Source: DASUAL01 sp035763805 (lineage in GTDB: Bacteria > Gemmatimonadota > Gemmatimonadetes > Gemmatimonadales > GWC2-71-9). From it: a DNA stretch of 64,000 nt. Below the pieces are notes generated by a model. The model was not told the DNA's origin, ran no database searches, and was given only the letters and a program-made list of their open reading frames with translations. Positions 1 to 10,813 of this stretch are shown here, one piece after another; positions within the stretch are counted from its first letter, which is position 1, and every line of letters begins with the position of its first letter. Both the position numbers and the translations under genes were made by a program. Location of the stretch: NCBI GenBank assembly GCA_035763805.1, contig DASUAL010000027.1, positions 3,675 through 67,674 on the forward strand, given 5' to 3'.

Positions 1-474
1 GACGCCATCGTTGTACTGGGCGCCGCCCAGTACAACGGCCGGCCGTCGCCCGTGTTCCGCGCCCGGCTCAACCACGCTGCGGCGCTGTACCAGCGCGGCC
101 TCGCGCCGGTCGTGCTCGTCACCGGCGGAGTCGGCATGGGCGACACGCTGAGCGAGTCGGAGGTGGGCCGCCGCTACCTCCTCCGGGTGGGGCTCCCGGA
201 CGCTGCGGTCATCGCGCTCCCGGCGGGCTCGAGCACGACGGCGTCCCTCGCCGGCGTGGCCCACTGGTTCAGCGGGCACGAGAACCGCCGGGTGCTGCTC
301 GTGTCCGACGGGTTCCACATGCTGCGGCTCGAGATCATCGCACGTCGGCTCGGGCTGGTCCCCTTCACGTCTCCCGCGCCCGGCTCGCCGATCCGCTCCA
401 ACCCCCGGCTGAACGCCGGCTACTTCCTCGCCGAGGGCTTCAAGGTTCCCGTCACCTGGCTCTTCAACCGCTGA
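1..474 (+). CDS. YdcF/SanA-type DUF218 domain protein (5' end cut off)
   Basis: The frame is open from base 1 and its start lies outside the window; 157 residues remain. The visible part has the DUF218 pattern: an N-terminal VVLGAA strand, a glycine-rich TGG turn near residue 42, a downstream acidic SESEVGRRYL helix, a VSDGFHMLR segment and a C-terminal region ending in VTWLF. Family members are membrane-anchored proteins linked to envelope or peptidoglycan precursor homeostasis, but their reaction is not firmly known. The stop is 11 bases before the Nudix gene, so the two are probably co-transcribed. Family assignment is good; function is open. Confidence 0.8.
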   Translation, partial: DAIVVLGAAQYNGRPSPVFRARLNHAAALYQRGLAPVVLVTGGVGMGDTLSESEVGRRYLLRVGLPDAAVIALPAGSSTTASLAGVAHWFSGHENRRVLLVSDGFHMLRLEIIARRLGLVPFTSPAPGSPIRSNPRLNAGYFLAEGFKVPVTWLFNR

Positions 475-485
475 GGGGGGCGCAG

Positions 486-1025
486 ATGCAACTCGCCACG
501 CGCTCGATCTACGCGGGCCGCGTCGTGCGGCTGGACGTCGACACTGTCCGCTTTCCCGACGGCTCCACCGGTGAGCTGGAACTGATCCGGCATCCCGGCG
601 CCGCGGCCGTGGTGCCGTGCGCATCCGACCCCGCGGCCGGCGACCCCACAATCGTGATGATCAAGCAGTACCGCTACGCGGCCGGCGGGCCGCTCTGGGA
701 GATCCCGGCCGGCACACTCGCACCCGGCGAGACGCCCGAAGGGTGCGCCCGGCGCGAGCTGCTCGAGGAAGCGGGAGTGACGGCGGCACGGCTCGAGCCC
801 CTCACGTCCATCTGGACCACACCCGGCTTCACCGACGAAGTCATTCATCTGTACATGGCAACCGGGCTCTCGGCGCTGACGGCGGCACCCGAGCGCGACG
901 AGTTCATCGAGGTGGTGCCGCAGCCGCTGTCGCACGTGCTCGCCGCGATTCGCGACGGTGAGGTCCGTGACGCCAAGACAATAGTCGCAATCCTTTATAT
1001 GGCGGGGTTCAAGCTCGGGCTGTAG
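486..1025 (+). CDS. Nudix hydrolase, ADP-ribose pyrophosphatase-like
   Basis: A 179-residue protein with a complete Nudix box near residues 78-100: a glycine, GETPEG, then RELLEEAG, which carries the metal-binding glutamates. The N-terminal strand-rich half and a total length near 180 match the ADP-sugar pyrophosphatase subgroup (NudF/YqiE type), which cleaves ADP-ribose to AMP and ribose 5-phosphate in the cytoplasm. A purine-rich GAGGGGGG lies just before the ATG and supports the start. Substrate is inferred from subgroup resemblance; the Nudix fold itself is certain. Confidence 0.88.
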   Translation: MQLATRSIYAGRVVRLDVDTVRFPDGSTGELELIRHPGAAAVVPCASDPAAGDPTIVMIKQYRYAAGGPLWEIPAGTLAPGETPEGCARRELLEEAGVTAARLEPLTSIWTTPGFTDEVIHLYMATGLSALTAAPERDEFIEVVPQPLSHVLAAIRDGEVRDAKTIVAILYMAGFKLGL

Positions 1026-1216
1026 CGTTGCGCCGTCCCCACTTTGGGACGATATTGGAGGGGCCACCGCGAGGGGTCCACGCCGAAGGCGTTGTCCACA
1101 AAGAGCTTGCAAAACAGGGGTGCGACGGGTACGGTTCGTGCCGCATCGTAGTAAGCGTGGCTGAAGTACCGCACGCGGAAGCGTGGGTGTTTCTGTCTGA
1201 AACCGTGGGGTGATCG

Positions 1217-1861
1217 ATGCGAGCAACCCTCAAGCGCAAACCCCAAGCCGCCGTCACGGCCCGCGCGCTGGAGCGCCAGGCGCTCCACGAGCTGGACGAC
1301 GGCCGGCTGGTCCTCGAGCACCTCGGCGGCGACCCGCAGGCGTTCGGCACGCTGGTCGACCGCTACCAGACCCGGCTGCTCAACTTCATCAACCGGACGA
1401 TTGGCGACCGGGAGCGCGCCGAGGACTTGGTGCAGGAGGTGTTTATCCGGGTGTTCCGGCATCTGCACCGGTTCGACCAGACGAAGAAGTTCTCGACGTG
1501 GATTTATACAATCGCCTCCAACCTGGCGAAGAACGAGCTCCGCAACCGCAGCCGCAACCCGCTCGTGCTGTTCCAGACGATCAAGAAGCACTGGGAGGCC
1601 GATCATCGGCCGCTGCAGTTCGAGGACGCGTCGGCGCGGCCGGACGACCTGTATCGCAAGCGCTACCTGAAGGAGACCGTGGACCAGTGCGTGGACCAGC
1701 TCCCGACCCATCATCGGGCGGTGTTCGTGCTGCGGGAGCTCGAGGGCAAGAGCTACGCCGAGATCGCCGACATCACCGGGTGTAACCTGGGAACGGTGAA
1801 GAGCCGGCTCAACCGCGCGCGCAACAGCTTTGCCCAGCTGATCGGACCGCTGCTCCAATAA
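1217..1861 (+). CDS. ECF (group IV) RNA polymerase sigma factor
   Basis: A 214-residue sigma-70 family factor of the RpoE type. Region 2 covers about residues 45-115 (YQTRLLNF, then EDLVQEVFIRVF and a FSTWIYTIA segment for -10 melting). Region 4 covers about residues 160-210, with LRELEGKSYAEIAD followed by a helix-turn-helix and VKSRLNRAR for -35 contact. It lacks regions 1 and 3, as expected for ECF factors. The next gene, 39 bases downstream, is a membrane anti-sigma factor, the usual partner arrangement. The 191-base gap upstream (1026-1216) shows no clear gene; promoter-like hexamers there are weak. Confidence 0.93.
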   Translation: MRATLKRKPQAAVTARALERQALHELDDGRLVLEHLGGDPQAFGTLVDRYQTRLLNFINRTIGDRERAEDLVQEVFIRVFRHLHRFDQTKKFSTWIYTIASNLAKNELRNRSRNPLVLFQTIKKHWEADHRPLQFEDASARPDDLYRKRYLKETVDQCVDQLPTHHRAVFVLRELEGKSYAEIADITGCNLGTVKSRLNRARNSFAQLIGPLLQ

Positions 1862-1900
1862 CCTGGAACTCCACCTGGGCCTCACGGTAGAATAGCCGTC

Positions 1901-2389
1901 ATGACGTGCGCCGAGTTTCTGGACCGCTACACGGAGTTCCGTGACGGGCTGATCACGGCCCCAGGCGAGCTCCGCCGGTTCGAGCGGCACCTGGCGCAGT
2001 GCCCCACCTGTCGCAGGTACGACACCGCGGTCCGGCGGGGAGTGCTCGCCCTGCAAGCCACCGAGAGCATCGAGCCGTCGCCGGACTTCCGGCGCCGGCT
2101 CGAAGCGCGTCTGGAGCGGGAGCGCCGGGCGAGCGCCGAGGTTCGAGCCGGTGCGGGCGTCGCGGCGGCGCTGTTCGTGGCGGCCGCGATCGCGCTGCTC
2201 GCCCTCGAAGGGACCCGACGACCCGAAGTGGCGAGCGCCCCAGCGCTGCCGGCCGTCCCCTTCCCCAAGCCAGTGGCCAGCGCCGGCGTTCCGTTCGTCT
2301 CGTTCCAGGACCCGCGTGCCAGCGTGGTGTCCGGCAACCCGTATCCGTACGGGACCGCGCTCGTCGAGCCCGCCACCGCCGGTCGCTAG
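1901..2389 (+). CDS. Zinc-finger anti-sigma factor, single membrane span
   Basis: A 162-residue protein with an N-terminal putative zinc-finger anti-sigma domain: the HxxxCxxC motif is visible as HLAQCPTC around residue 29. A hydrophobic alanine/leucine-rich span follows near residues 84-104, then a proline-rich, probably periplasmic tail of about 55 residues. This architecture, directly after an ECF sigma gene, indicates a membrane-bound anti-sigma factor that holds the upstream sigma factor inactive until an envelope signal arrives. The inducing signal cannot be told from sequence. Confidence 0.87.
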   Translation: MTCAEFLDRYTEFRDGLITAPGELRRFERHLAQCPTCRRYDTAVRRGVLALQATESIEPSPDFRRRLEARLERERRASAEVRAGAGVAAALFVAAAIALLALEGTRRPEVASAPALPAVPFPKPVASAGVPFVSFQDPRASVVSGNPYPYGTALVEPATAGR

Positions 2390-2398
2390 GCGTTTTTT
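2377..2398 (+). terminator. Weak possible intrinsic terminator after the sigma/anti-sigma pair
   Basis: A short stem CGCC/GGCG (2377-2380 with 2389-2392) is followed directly by six T residues at 2393-2398. The stem has only four pairs and includes the stop codon of the anti-sigma gene, so termination efficiency is doubtful. Confidence 0.3.
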
Positions 2399-2449
2399 CG
2401 ATACTGTTGACCTTTCTCCGCGCCCCCGCCCGCGGTAACTTCCGCGCGT

Positions 2450-3508
2450 ATGGGGGCTCTCACGCTCGACGCGCTACACCGGAGCCTCAAACAGCCCGGA
2501 ACGGCGCCTGATCCGGTCTATTATCTCCACGGCGACGAGGACGTCCTCAAGGACGAGGCCGTCCGAGCCCTCCTCGACCGGGCGCTCGAGCCCGGCACGC
2601 GCGACTTCAATTTCGACCGCCGGAGCGCGGCGGACCTCGACCCCGAGAGCTTCCACTCGTTGGTGAACACCCCGCCGATGCTTGCCGCCAGGCGGGCGGT
2701 GGTGATTCGTGGCCTCGAAGAGCTCAGGAAGACATCCAAGGTGCGCCAGGAGCTGGTCCGCTACCTCGGCTCCCCGAGCCCGACCACGCTGCTCATCCTC
2801 GTCCAGGGGGCCGGGGAGGCGCCGGATGCCGAGCTCGCGCGCGCCGCGACGACGGTCGCGGCGCAGCCGCTCCCACCGGAGCGCGTGCGCAAGTGGGTGG
2901 CCCATCGGGCGGGACAACTCGGGCTCGCCCTCGAGCCCGACGCGGCCGAGCTGCTCGTCACGGCGGTTGGGAACGACCTCGGCGCGCTGGGGCGGGAGCT
3001 GGACAAGCTCGCCGCCCTCGCAGCCGGGCGACCCGCGACCCGGGACGACGTGGCCGCACTGGTCGGTGTGCGCCGGGGCGAAACACTGGAAGATCTCGTG
3101 GATGCGGCGCTGGAGCGGCGGGCCGCGGCGGCGGCGCAGCTCGTGCAGCCGGTGCTCGAGCAGGGGGGAATGACGGGCGTCCGGATGCTCACCGCCCTCG
3201 GCACCGCCCTGCTCGGCACCGCGCTCGCGCGGGCGGAGCTCGACCGCGGCGCCCCGCGCGGGCGGCTCGAGGTGATCCTCCTCGGCCATCTCCGCGCGAC
3301 CCGGCCCTACGGGCTCGGCAGCTGGGACCAGACTGCGGCGTGCTGGGCCGGGTGGGCGGAGTGGTGGACGGCGCCGGGGCTCCGCCGGGCACTGCGGCTC
3401 GCCCTCGACGCGGACCGCGCACTCAAATCGACGACGGTGACGGACGAGCGGGGCATCCTGGCGCAGTTGGTGCTGTCGTTCGGGGTGCTCGAGCAGGAGG
3501 CGGCGTGA
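2450..3508 (+). CDS. holA: DNA polymerase III delta subunit (clamp-loader ATPase fold)
   Basis: A 352-residue HolA protein. Residues about 20-150 form the RecA-like domain I with the family start YYLHGDED, and NFDRRSAADLD followed by PPMLAARRAVVIRG; the middle holds the lid domain and the C-terminal third the collar domain. HolA opens the beta clamp during loading and does not need an intact Walker A, which is absent here. Length fits the family (about 330-350). The stop overlaps the GTG start of the next gene in GTGA. Confidence 0.92.
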   Translation: MGALTLDALHRSLKQPGTAPDPVYYLHGDEDVLKDEAVRALLDRALEPGTRDFNFDRRSAADLDPESFHSLVNTPPMLAARRAVVIRGLEELRKTSKVRQELVRYLGSPSPTTLLILVQGAGEAPDAELARAATTVAAQPLPPERVRKWVAHRAGQLGLALEPDAAELLVTAVGNDLGALGRELDKLAALAAGRPATRDDVAALVGVRRGETLEDLVDAALERRAAAAAQLVQPVLEQGGMTGVRMLTALGTALLGTALARAELDRGAPRGRLEVILLGHLRATRPYGLGSWDQTAACWAGWAEWWTAPGLRRALRLALDADRALKSTTVTDERGILAQLVLSFGVLEQEAA

Positions 3509-4367
3509 GGGGGGTTAGACGGCTGGGCGGTTGGACGGCTGGCATGACGCTGCTCGTGCTATCCGTCTATCCGTCTAGCCGGCTAACCGCCCAAAGCGAC
3601 ACCATCCGCGCCGCCGCACTCCGCGTCGCGCAGACGCGCCCCGACTCCGCGCGCGCGATGATGCGACGCCTGATGGCTCGGCTCACGCCGCAGGACTCGC
3701 TGTACCCGGGCGCGCTGTTTACGGCGGGACGGATCGCCGCGAACGCCACTACGGCGGCCACGAACCTGCAGCGCGTCGTGATCGAATACGGACGCTCGGT
3801 GTGGGCGGACTCGGCACTCATGCTGCTCACGCAGCTCTACTTCGCGCAGGGCGATCCGGCAGCGACCGTGCAAGCGGCGGAGCGCCTGCGCCGCGACTAC
3901 CCCGACTCGCCGCTCAAGTCGCGCGCCGATTTCTGGGGTGCCCGCGGCTACTTCGACCTGAAGGACGACGCGCATGGCTGCGAGCTGATCCGCGAGGCGT
4001 TGGACGGGGCCGGAAGCGACGTCGAGTTCAAGAACCAAGTCAGCTTCTACGCCGCACGTTGCACTGGGGTCACGAGCACGACCACTGTCGGACCCGCGGA
4101 GGATAGCCTGCCGACCGCAGGGGCGGAGGTGGGGGCCGGCGGCGCCAAGACCTATGGCGTCCAGGTCCTAGCCGTGAAGAGCGCCGCGCAGGTGGACGAG
4201 ATGCTCACCCGTCTCAAGGTGATGGGATTCGACGCTCGTGTCGTCCGCGACACGAGTGGCTTGTTCAAAGTGCGGGTCGGCCGGTACTCGACGCGCGAGG
4301 CGGCCCAGCAGGCGCAGCGCCGCCTCAAGACCCGGCTCGGGGGCCAGCCGTTCGTCGTGGAGGAGCC

Positions 4368-4371
<4 letters not shown>
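3505..4371 (+). CDS. Secreted TPR-like protein with C-terminal SPOR domain
   Basis: Reading from a GTG at 3505, which overlaps the holA stop, gives 288 residues. The first 30 residues form a signal peptide (RRLGGWTAG, hydrophobic TLLVLSV, then RLTAQS) and are encoded by a palindromic octamer repeat. The middle contains helical, TPR/YbgF-like repeats (TLY... YFAQGDPAATVQAAERL, then SPLKSRADFWGARGYFDL). Residues about 215-288 are a SPOR domain (YGVQVLAVKS, DARVVRD, VRVGRYSTREAA), which binds denuded peptidoglycan glycan strands at septa. It is probably a periplasmic cell-envelope protein. A later start at 3544 is possible but would shorten the signal peptide's basic N-terminus. Confidence 0.8.
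3513..3594. repeat. Imperfect palindrome built of 8-base units (copy A)
   Basis: The left arm (3513-3542) reads as four successive units of the form GGNTRGNC, starting GGTTAGAC then GGCTGGGC. The right arm (3561-3594) is the reverse complement of the same unit type, for example TAGACGG repeated. The arms flank about 18 bases encoding the hydrophobic core of the signal peptide. Similar structures occur at 36577-36652, 59251-59340 and 60804-60899. Confidence 0.75.
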
Positions 4372-6958
<2,587 letters not shown>

Positions 6959-6962
<4 letters not shown>

Positions 6963-7579
6963 CGGTGTGGCACAGCGTGCTCGCGAGCGCCATGGCGCTC
7001 GCGGCAGCCGGATGCGGCGAGTCGGCACCACCGCCGGAGCAGACCGGGGGGAGGGCACCGTCGGCCGCGCCTCCCGATCAGGAACCGCCCGTGGCCGTGA
7101 ACCCGGACTCGCCGATCCAGTATCCGCCGAGGCTGTACGACCAGAAGGTCGAGGGCGATGTGGTGCTGCGGCTGTACACCGACTCGACGGGACAGGTGAT
7201 CCCCGAGTCGAGCAAGGTGGCGGAGTCGAGCGGTTATCCCACGCTCGATTCCGCAGCCCTCGCCGGAGCCAGGAAGCTGCGGTTCGCCCCCGCGCGGCGG
7301 CGCGGCGTTCCGGTGGCGACGGCGTTCCTGCAGCCGATCGAGTTCCGCCACCCGCGGGCCGGCGACGCCGTGATCAGGGGACAGCCGGACACCGTGAGGG
7401 CGGCCCCCGCCCCCGTCCCCGCCCCCGCCCCCGCGTCGGTACGGCGGGATACGTTCCCCCGCATCCTGCTGCCAGACACGAGCGGGGCGCGGGCGGAGAC
7501 GACCACCGCACGGCCCGACACGACCACGGCGCGACCCGACACCGCCGCGAAGGCGGACACCAGTGCCGTCGCACCCTAG
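6959..7579 (+). CDS. Lipoprotein with TonB C-terminal-like domain
   Basis: From the GTG at 6959 the protein has 206 residues. It begins with a short signal peptide and lipobox (LAAAGC, Cys at about residue 18), then a proline-rich linker. Residues about 50-130 look like a TonB C-terminal domain: YPPRLYDQKVEGDVVLRL, a SGYPTLDSAALAGARKLRF segment and a final strand. The tail is low complexity, with PAPA runs and repeated ARPDT units. Normal TonB is anchored by a transmembrane helix, so lipid anchoring is unusual and argues for a periplasmic scaffold rather than a classical energy transducer. Start could also be the GTG at 6965. Confidence 0.72.
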
Positions 7580-8948
7580 GCCGTACGCCAACGTCCTCGA
7601 GACGATCGGCTGGACGCCCCTGATCCGCCTGAACAAGGTGACCCAGGGGATCCGGACGCCGGTCTACGCGAAGGCCGAGTACTGGAACCCCGGCGGCTCG
7701 GTGAAGGACCGGATCGGCATCGCGATGATCGAGGCGGCCGAGCGCGAGGGGCGCCTCAAGCCCGGCGGGCTCATCGTCGAGGCGACGTCGGGGAACACGG
7801 GCGTGGGGCTCGCGATCGCCGCGGCGGTCAAAGGGTACCGCTGCATCTTCACGATGCCGGACAAGATGTCGCAGGAGAAGGCGCGCCTGCTGCGCGCGCT
7901 GGGGGCCGAGGTCATCATCACGCCGACCGCGGTGCCGCCCGACCACCCCGAGAACTACATCATGAAGGGTCGCGCCATCGCCGCGGCACACGCGAACGCG
8001 ATCTTTGCGGACCAGCACTACAACCCGGTGAACCCCGAGGTGCACTACCGCACGACCGGCCCCGAGATTTGGGAGCAGACCGAGGGGAAAGTGACGCATT
8101 TCGTGTGTTCGCCGGGCACCGGCGGGACCGTGAGCGGGGCGGGGCGGTTCCTGAAGGAGCAGAACCCCCGGATCAGGGTCGTCGCCGGCGATCCTGTCGG
8201 CTCGATCTACACGTACTACGCGAAGACGCGTCAGAAGATCGATGGCCACCCCTACAAGGTCGAGGGGATCGGCGGCGACAAGATTCCGACGGCGCTGCAC
8301 TGGGACGTGATCGACGAGTGGATCACCGTGTCGGACAAGGACGCGATGCTGCTGGTGCGGCGCCTGGCGCGGGAGGAAGGGTTGTTCGCGGGCGGCTCGA
8401 CCGGGGTCAACGTCGCCTCCGCCCTCGCGGTCGCGCGCCAGGTGAACGATGCGCAAGCCTTGGTGGTCACGGTGCTGGCCGACACGGGCGAGCGCTACCT
8501 GTCGAAGGTCTACAACGACGAGTGGTTGCGGGAGAATCAGATCCTCGAGGCGGAGCGGGTGACGGTCGTCAGCCTGCTCGAGGCCAAGAACTCGGGCGCG
8601 CCCCCGCTCATCTCGGTGGCGCCGACGGCCACGGTGCGCCAGGCCCTCAACCTCATGAGCACCTACAACATCTCGCAGCTCCCCGTGCTCGACGGCGGCG
8701 ACGGCGTGGGCGCGCTTTCCGAGCAGGCGCTCATGGCCAAGGCGCTGGAGCAGCCCGCGACGCTCGACCAGGCGGTCCAGGAGGTCATGGACGCGCCCTT
8801 CCCGGTGGTGGACGCCGATGTTCCGGTCGACCGACTCTCGGCGCTGTTGTCGCGCGAGACTCCTGCCGTGCTGGTGCGGCGCAACGGGAAAATTGCCGGG
8901 ATCGTCACCCGCTACGACGTGCTGCATCAGCTCGCCGGGATCCACTGA
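7563..8948 (+). CDS. Cystathionine beta-synthase-like PLP enzyme with CBS domain pair
   Basis: A 461-residue fold-type II PLP enzyme. The PLP lysine lies in NPGGSVKDR near residue 45, the substrate loop EATSGNTG near 78 and the phosphate-binding GTGGT near 183. Residues about 335-455 form two CBS domains (VRQALNLMSTYNISQLPV and VLVRRNGKIAGIVTRYD). This is the architecture of cystathionine beta-synthase and related cysteine synthases, which exchange the beta substituent of serine or O-acetylserine. The CBS pair usually binds adenosyl ligands and regulates activity. It overlaps the upstream gene by 17 bases. Whether cysteine or cystathionine is made cannot be told. Confidence 0.9.
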   Translation: MPSHPRPYANVLETIGWTPLIRLNKVTQGIRTPVYAKAEYWNPGGSVKDRIGIAMIEAAEREGRLKPGGLIVEATSGNTGVGLAIAAAVKGYRCIFTMPDKMSQEKARLLRALGAEVIITPTAVPPDHPENYIMKGRAIAAAHANAIFADQHYNPVNPEVHYRTTGPEIWEQTEGKVTHFVCSPGTGGTVSGAGRFLKEQNPRIRVVAGDPVGSIYTYYAKTRQKIDGHPYKVEGIGGDKIPTALHWDVIDEWITVSDKDAMLLVRRLAREEGLFAGGSTGVNVASALAVARQVNDAQALVVTVLADTGERYLSKVYNDEWLRENQILEAERVTVVSLLEAKNSGAPPLISVAPTATVRQALNLMSTYNISQLPVLDGGDGVGALSEQALMAKALEQPATLDQAVQEVMDAPFPVVDADVPVDRLSALLSRETPAVLVRRNGKIAGIVTRYDVLHQLAGIH

Positions 8949-9973
8949 TGCGGATCACGGTGCTCACGGGCGGGGCGACGGCGGAGCGCACCGTCGCGTT
9001 CGCCGGCGCCGCCCAAATCGTGGAAGCGCTACGCGGACGCGGCCACGAGGTCTACGTCGTCGACACCTGCAGCGGCCTCCTGGGGCGTGACGGCGAAGGG
9101 CGGCTTCTCACGGGTGCGGTCGGCAGGGAGCCGCCTTCGGTCGCCGAGCTCGACGAGCGAGAGCGCGACTTCCTCTCCGACGGTCTCGCACAACTCCCCG
9201 TCGTGAACGGCGCGGAGGTGTTATTCCTCTGCCTGCACGCGGGACGCGGGGAGGGCGGGACACTCCAGGCGATCCTCGACGTGATCGGTGTCCCGTACTC
9301 GGGCAGCGGCGCGCTCGCGAGCGCGCTGGCCATGGATAAGGACCTCTCGAAGCGTCTGTTCCGCGTGGCCGGCGTGCCGGTCCCCGGCTGGTTCATGACG
9401 CCTCCCCCCGTCGCGCCGGAGGACGTGACCACGGCGCTCGGCTGGCCCGTCATCGTCAAGCCTTCGAAGATGGGCTCGTCGGTCGGCATGACGCTCGTGA
9501 AGAACGCCCGGGGCCTCGATGCCGGGGTCGAGCTCGCGCGCCAGTACGACGACGAGGTGATGGTCGAGCAATTCATCCCCGGGCGCGAGCTGACCGTGGG
9601 GATCCTGGGCGACGTGCCGCTTCCCGTGGGCGAGATCATACCGAAGCACGAGCTGTTCGACTATGAGTGCAAGTACACGCCGGGGATGTCGGAGGAGATC
9701 TTCCCGGCGAAGGTCGATGCTCAGTTCGCACGCCGGCTGCAGGAGCTGGCGCTCGCCGCGCACCGCGCACTCAAGCTGGGCGGCTATTCCCGCGTCGACT
9801 TCCGGTTGAGCCCGGAGGGCGACATCTTTTGTCTCGAGGCGAACACGCTCCCCGGCATGACGCGGACGAGCCTCCTTCCCCAGGCCGCCCGGGCGGCGGG
9901 GATCGAGTTCCCGGAGTTGTGCGAGCGGATCTGCCGGCTGGCGCGGAACTCCAGGAACGGGCGCGGGGGATAA
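8948..9973 (+). CDS. ddl: D-alanine--D-alanine ligase
   Basis: A 341-residue ATP-grasp ligase that makes the D-Ala-D-Ala dipeptide for peptidoglycan. The family N-terminus MRITVLTGGATAER is present, with LHAGRGEGGTLQAILD near residue 98, the dimer/active-site GSGALASALAMDK near 119, the ATP-binding VIVKPSKMGSSVGM near 170 and the metal-binding EANTLPGMT near 297. The stop of the previous gene and this ATG overlap by one base (TGATG). The usual LHGxxGEDG signature appears as LHAGRGEGG, a modest variation. Confidence 0.9.
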   Translation: MRITVLTGGATAERTVAFAGAAQIVEALRGRGHEVYVVDTCSGLLGRDGEGRLLTGAVGREPPSVAELDERERDFLSDGLAQLPVVNGAEVLFLCLHAGRGEGGTLQAILDVIGVPYSGSGALASALAMDKDLSKRLFRVAGVPVPGWFMTPPPVAPEDVTTALGWPVIVKPSKMGSSVGMTLVKNARGLDAGVELARQYDDEVMVEQFIPGRELTVGILGDVPLPVGEIIPKHELFDYECKYTPGMSEEIFPAKVDAQFARRLQELALAAHRALKLGGYSRVDFRLSPEGDIFCLEANTLPGMTRTSLLPQAARAAGIEFPELCERICRLARNSRNGRGG

Positions 9974-9979
9974 CACTCG

Positions 9980-10807
9980 ATGGGCCCGCAGCAGATCTTC
10001 GGCATGACTCCCTGCGTACGGCGGCTGCTCGTCGCCAACCTAGTCGTCTTCCTCCTCCAGATGACGATCTTCGTCAACCCGGGATTCCTCGCCGCGTTCG
10101 GGTTTGTGCCACTGCGCGCGCTGGCGCAGCCGTGGACGTTCCTGACGTACATGTTCCTCCACGCCGGCCCGCTGCACCTGGCGTTCAACCTCCTGGCGCT
10201 GTTCGTGTTCGGATCCGCGGTGGAGGAGCGGATGGGGAGCGGGCCGTTCCTCGGCTATTACCTGCTGTGCGGGTTGGGGGGCGCGGCGCTGTCGTACCTG
10301 CTCATGCAGGTCCGCGAGGTGCAGCTCGTGGTCGGCGCGTCGGCGGCGGTGTACGGCGTCCTGCTGGCGTTCGCGTGGGCCTGGCCCGACCGCCCGATCT
10401 ACGTCTTTCCGCTACCGGAGCCGATTCCGGCGAAATGGCTCGTTACGTTCGCGGCCGGGATCTCGCTCGTCCTCGCGCTGGTCCCCACGAACGACAAGGT
10501 TGCGCACCTTGCCCACCTGGGCGGCTTCGGGACCGGGTTCCTGTACCTCAAGATCGCGGACTGGCGGCTCGCGCGGGCGGAGCGGCACCTGCGGCGCGCC
10601 TCCCAGCCGAGCCTCTTGGTCCAGCCCGCCCGGGCGGCGCGCGGCAGCGCCGCCGCCGCGAAGCCGCGCCGGCCGGAACGCGACGCCGCGCAGGCAGAGA
10701 TCGACCGCGTGCTCGACAAGATCTCGGCCCGCGGGATCGAGAGCCTCACCCCGGCCGAGCGGCGATTCCTCACGGAGACGAGCCGGAAGATGCGCGACAA
10801 GGCCTGA
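9980..10807 (+). CDS. Rhomboid-family intramembrane serine protease
   Basis: A 275-residue membrane protein with about six hydrophobic spans in the first 190 residues. The rhomboid core is visible: TYMFLHAGPLHLAFNLLALFVFG near residue 55, the catalytic serine in GASAAVYG near residue 115, and the catalytic histidine in HLAHLGG near residue 178. The remaining 85 residues are a soluble basic tail ending in a helical segment (LDKISARGIESLTPAERRFL), which is common in Gemmatimonadota and Bacteroidota rhomboids. The family cleaves transmembrane substrates; the substrate here is unknown. Confidence 0.88.
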   Translation: MGPQQIFGMTPCVRRLLVANLVVFLLQMTIFVNPGFLAAFGFVPLRALAQPWTFLTYMFLHAGPLHLAFNLLALFVFGSAVEERMGSGPFLGYYLLCGLGGAALSYLLMQVREVQLVVGASAAVYGVLLAFAWAWPDRPIYVFPLPEPIPAKWLVTFAAGISLVLALVPTNDKVAHLAHLGGFGTGFLYLKIADWRLARAERHLRRASQPSLLVQPARAARGSAAAAKPRRPERDAAQAEIDRVLDKISARGIESLTPAERRFLTETSRKMRDKA

Positions 10808-10813
10808 CGGCCT

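Noticed and set aside
1092..1100. TTGTCCACA, a near-consensus DnaA box upstream of the sigma factor gene
   Set aside because: One-mismatch boxes are expected several times by chance in 64 kb and this one is isolated and far from dnaA.
1107..1135. TTGCAA-17-TACGGT as a promoter for the ECF sigma gene
   Set aside because: The -10 matches only three positions and ECF operons are usually self-activated by a different motif; not strong enough to list.
7383..7440. GCCCCC hexamer run in the TonB-domain lipoprotein gene as a mobile or regulatory repeat
   Set aside because: It encodes a PAPA linker; such runs are common low-complexity linkers in high-GC genomes.
7374..8945. 523-codon minus-strand frame over the cystathionine beta-synthase-like gene
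   Set aside because: The plus-strand gene has clear PLP and CBS motifs; the antisense product is low-complexity His/Arg-rich.
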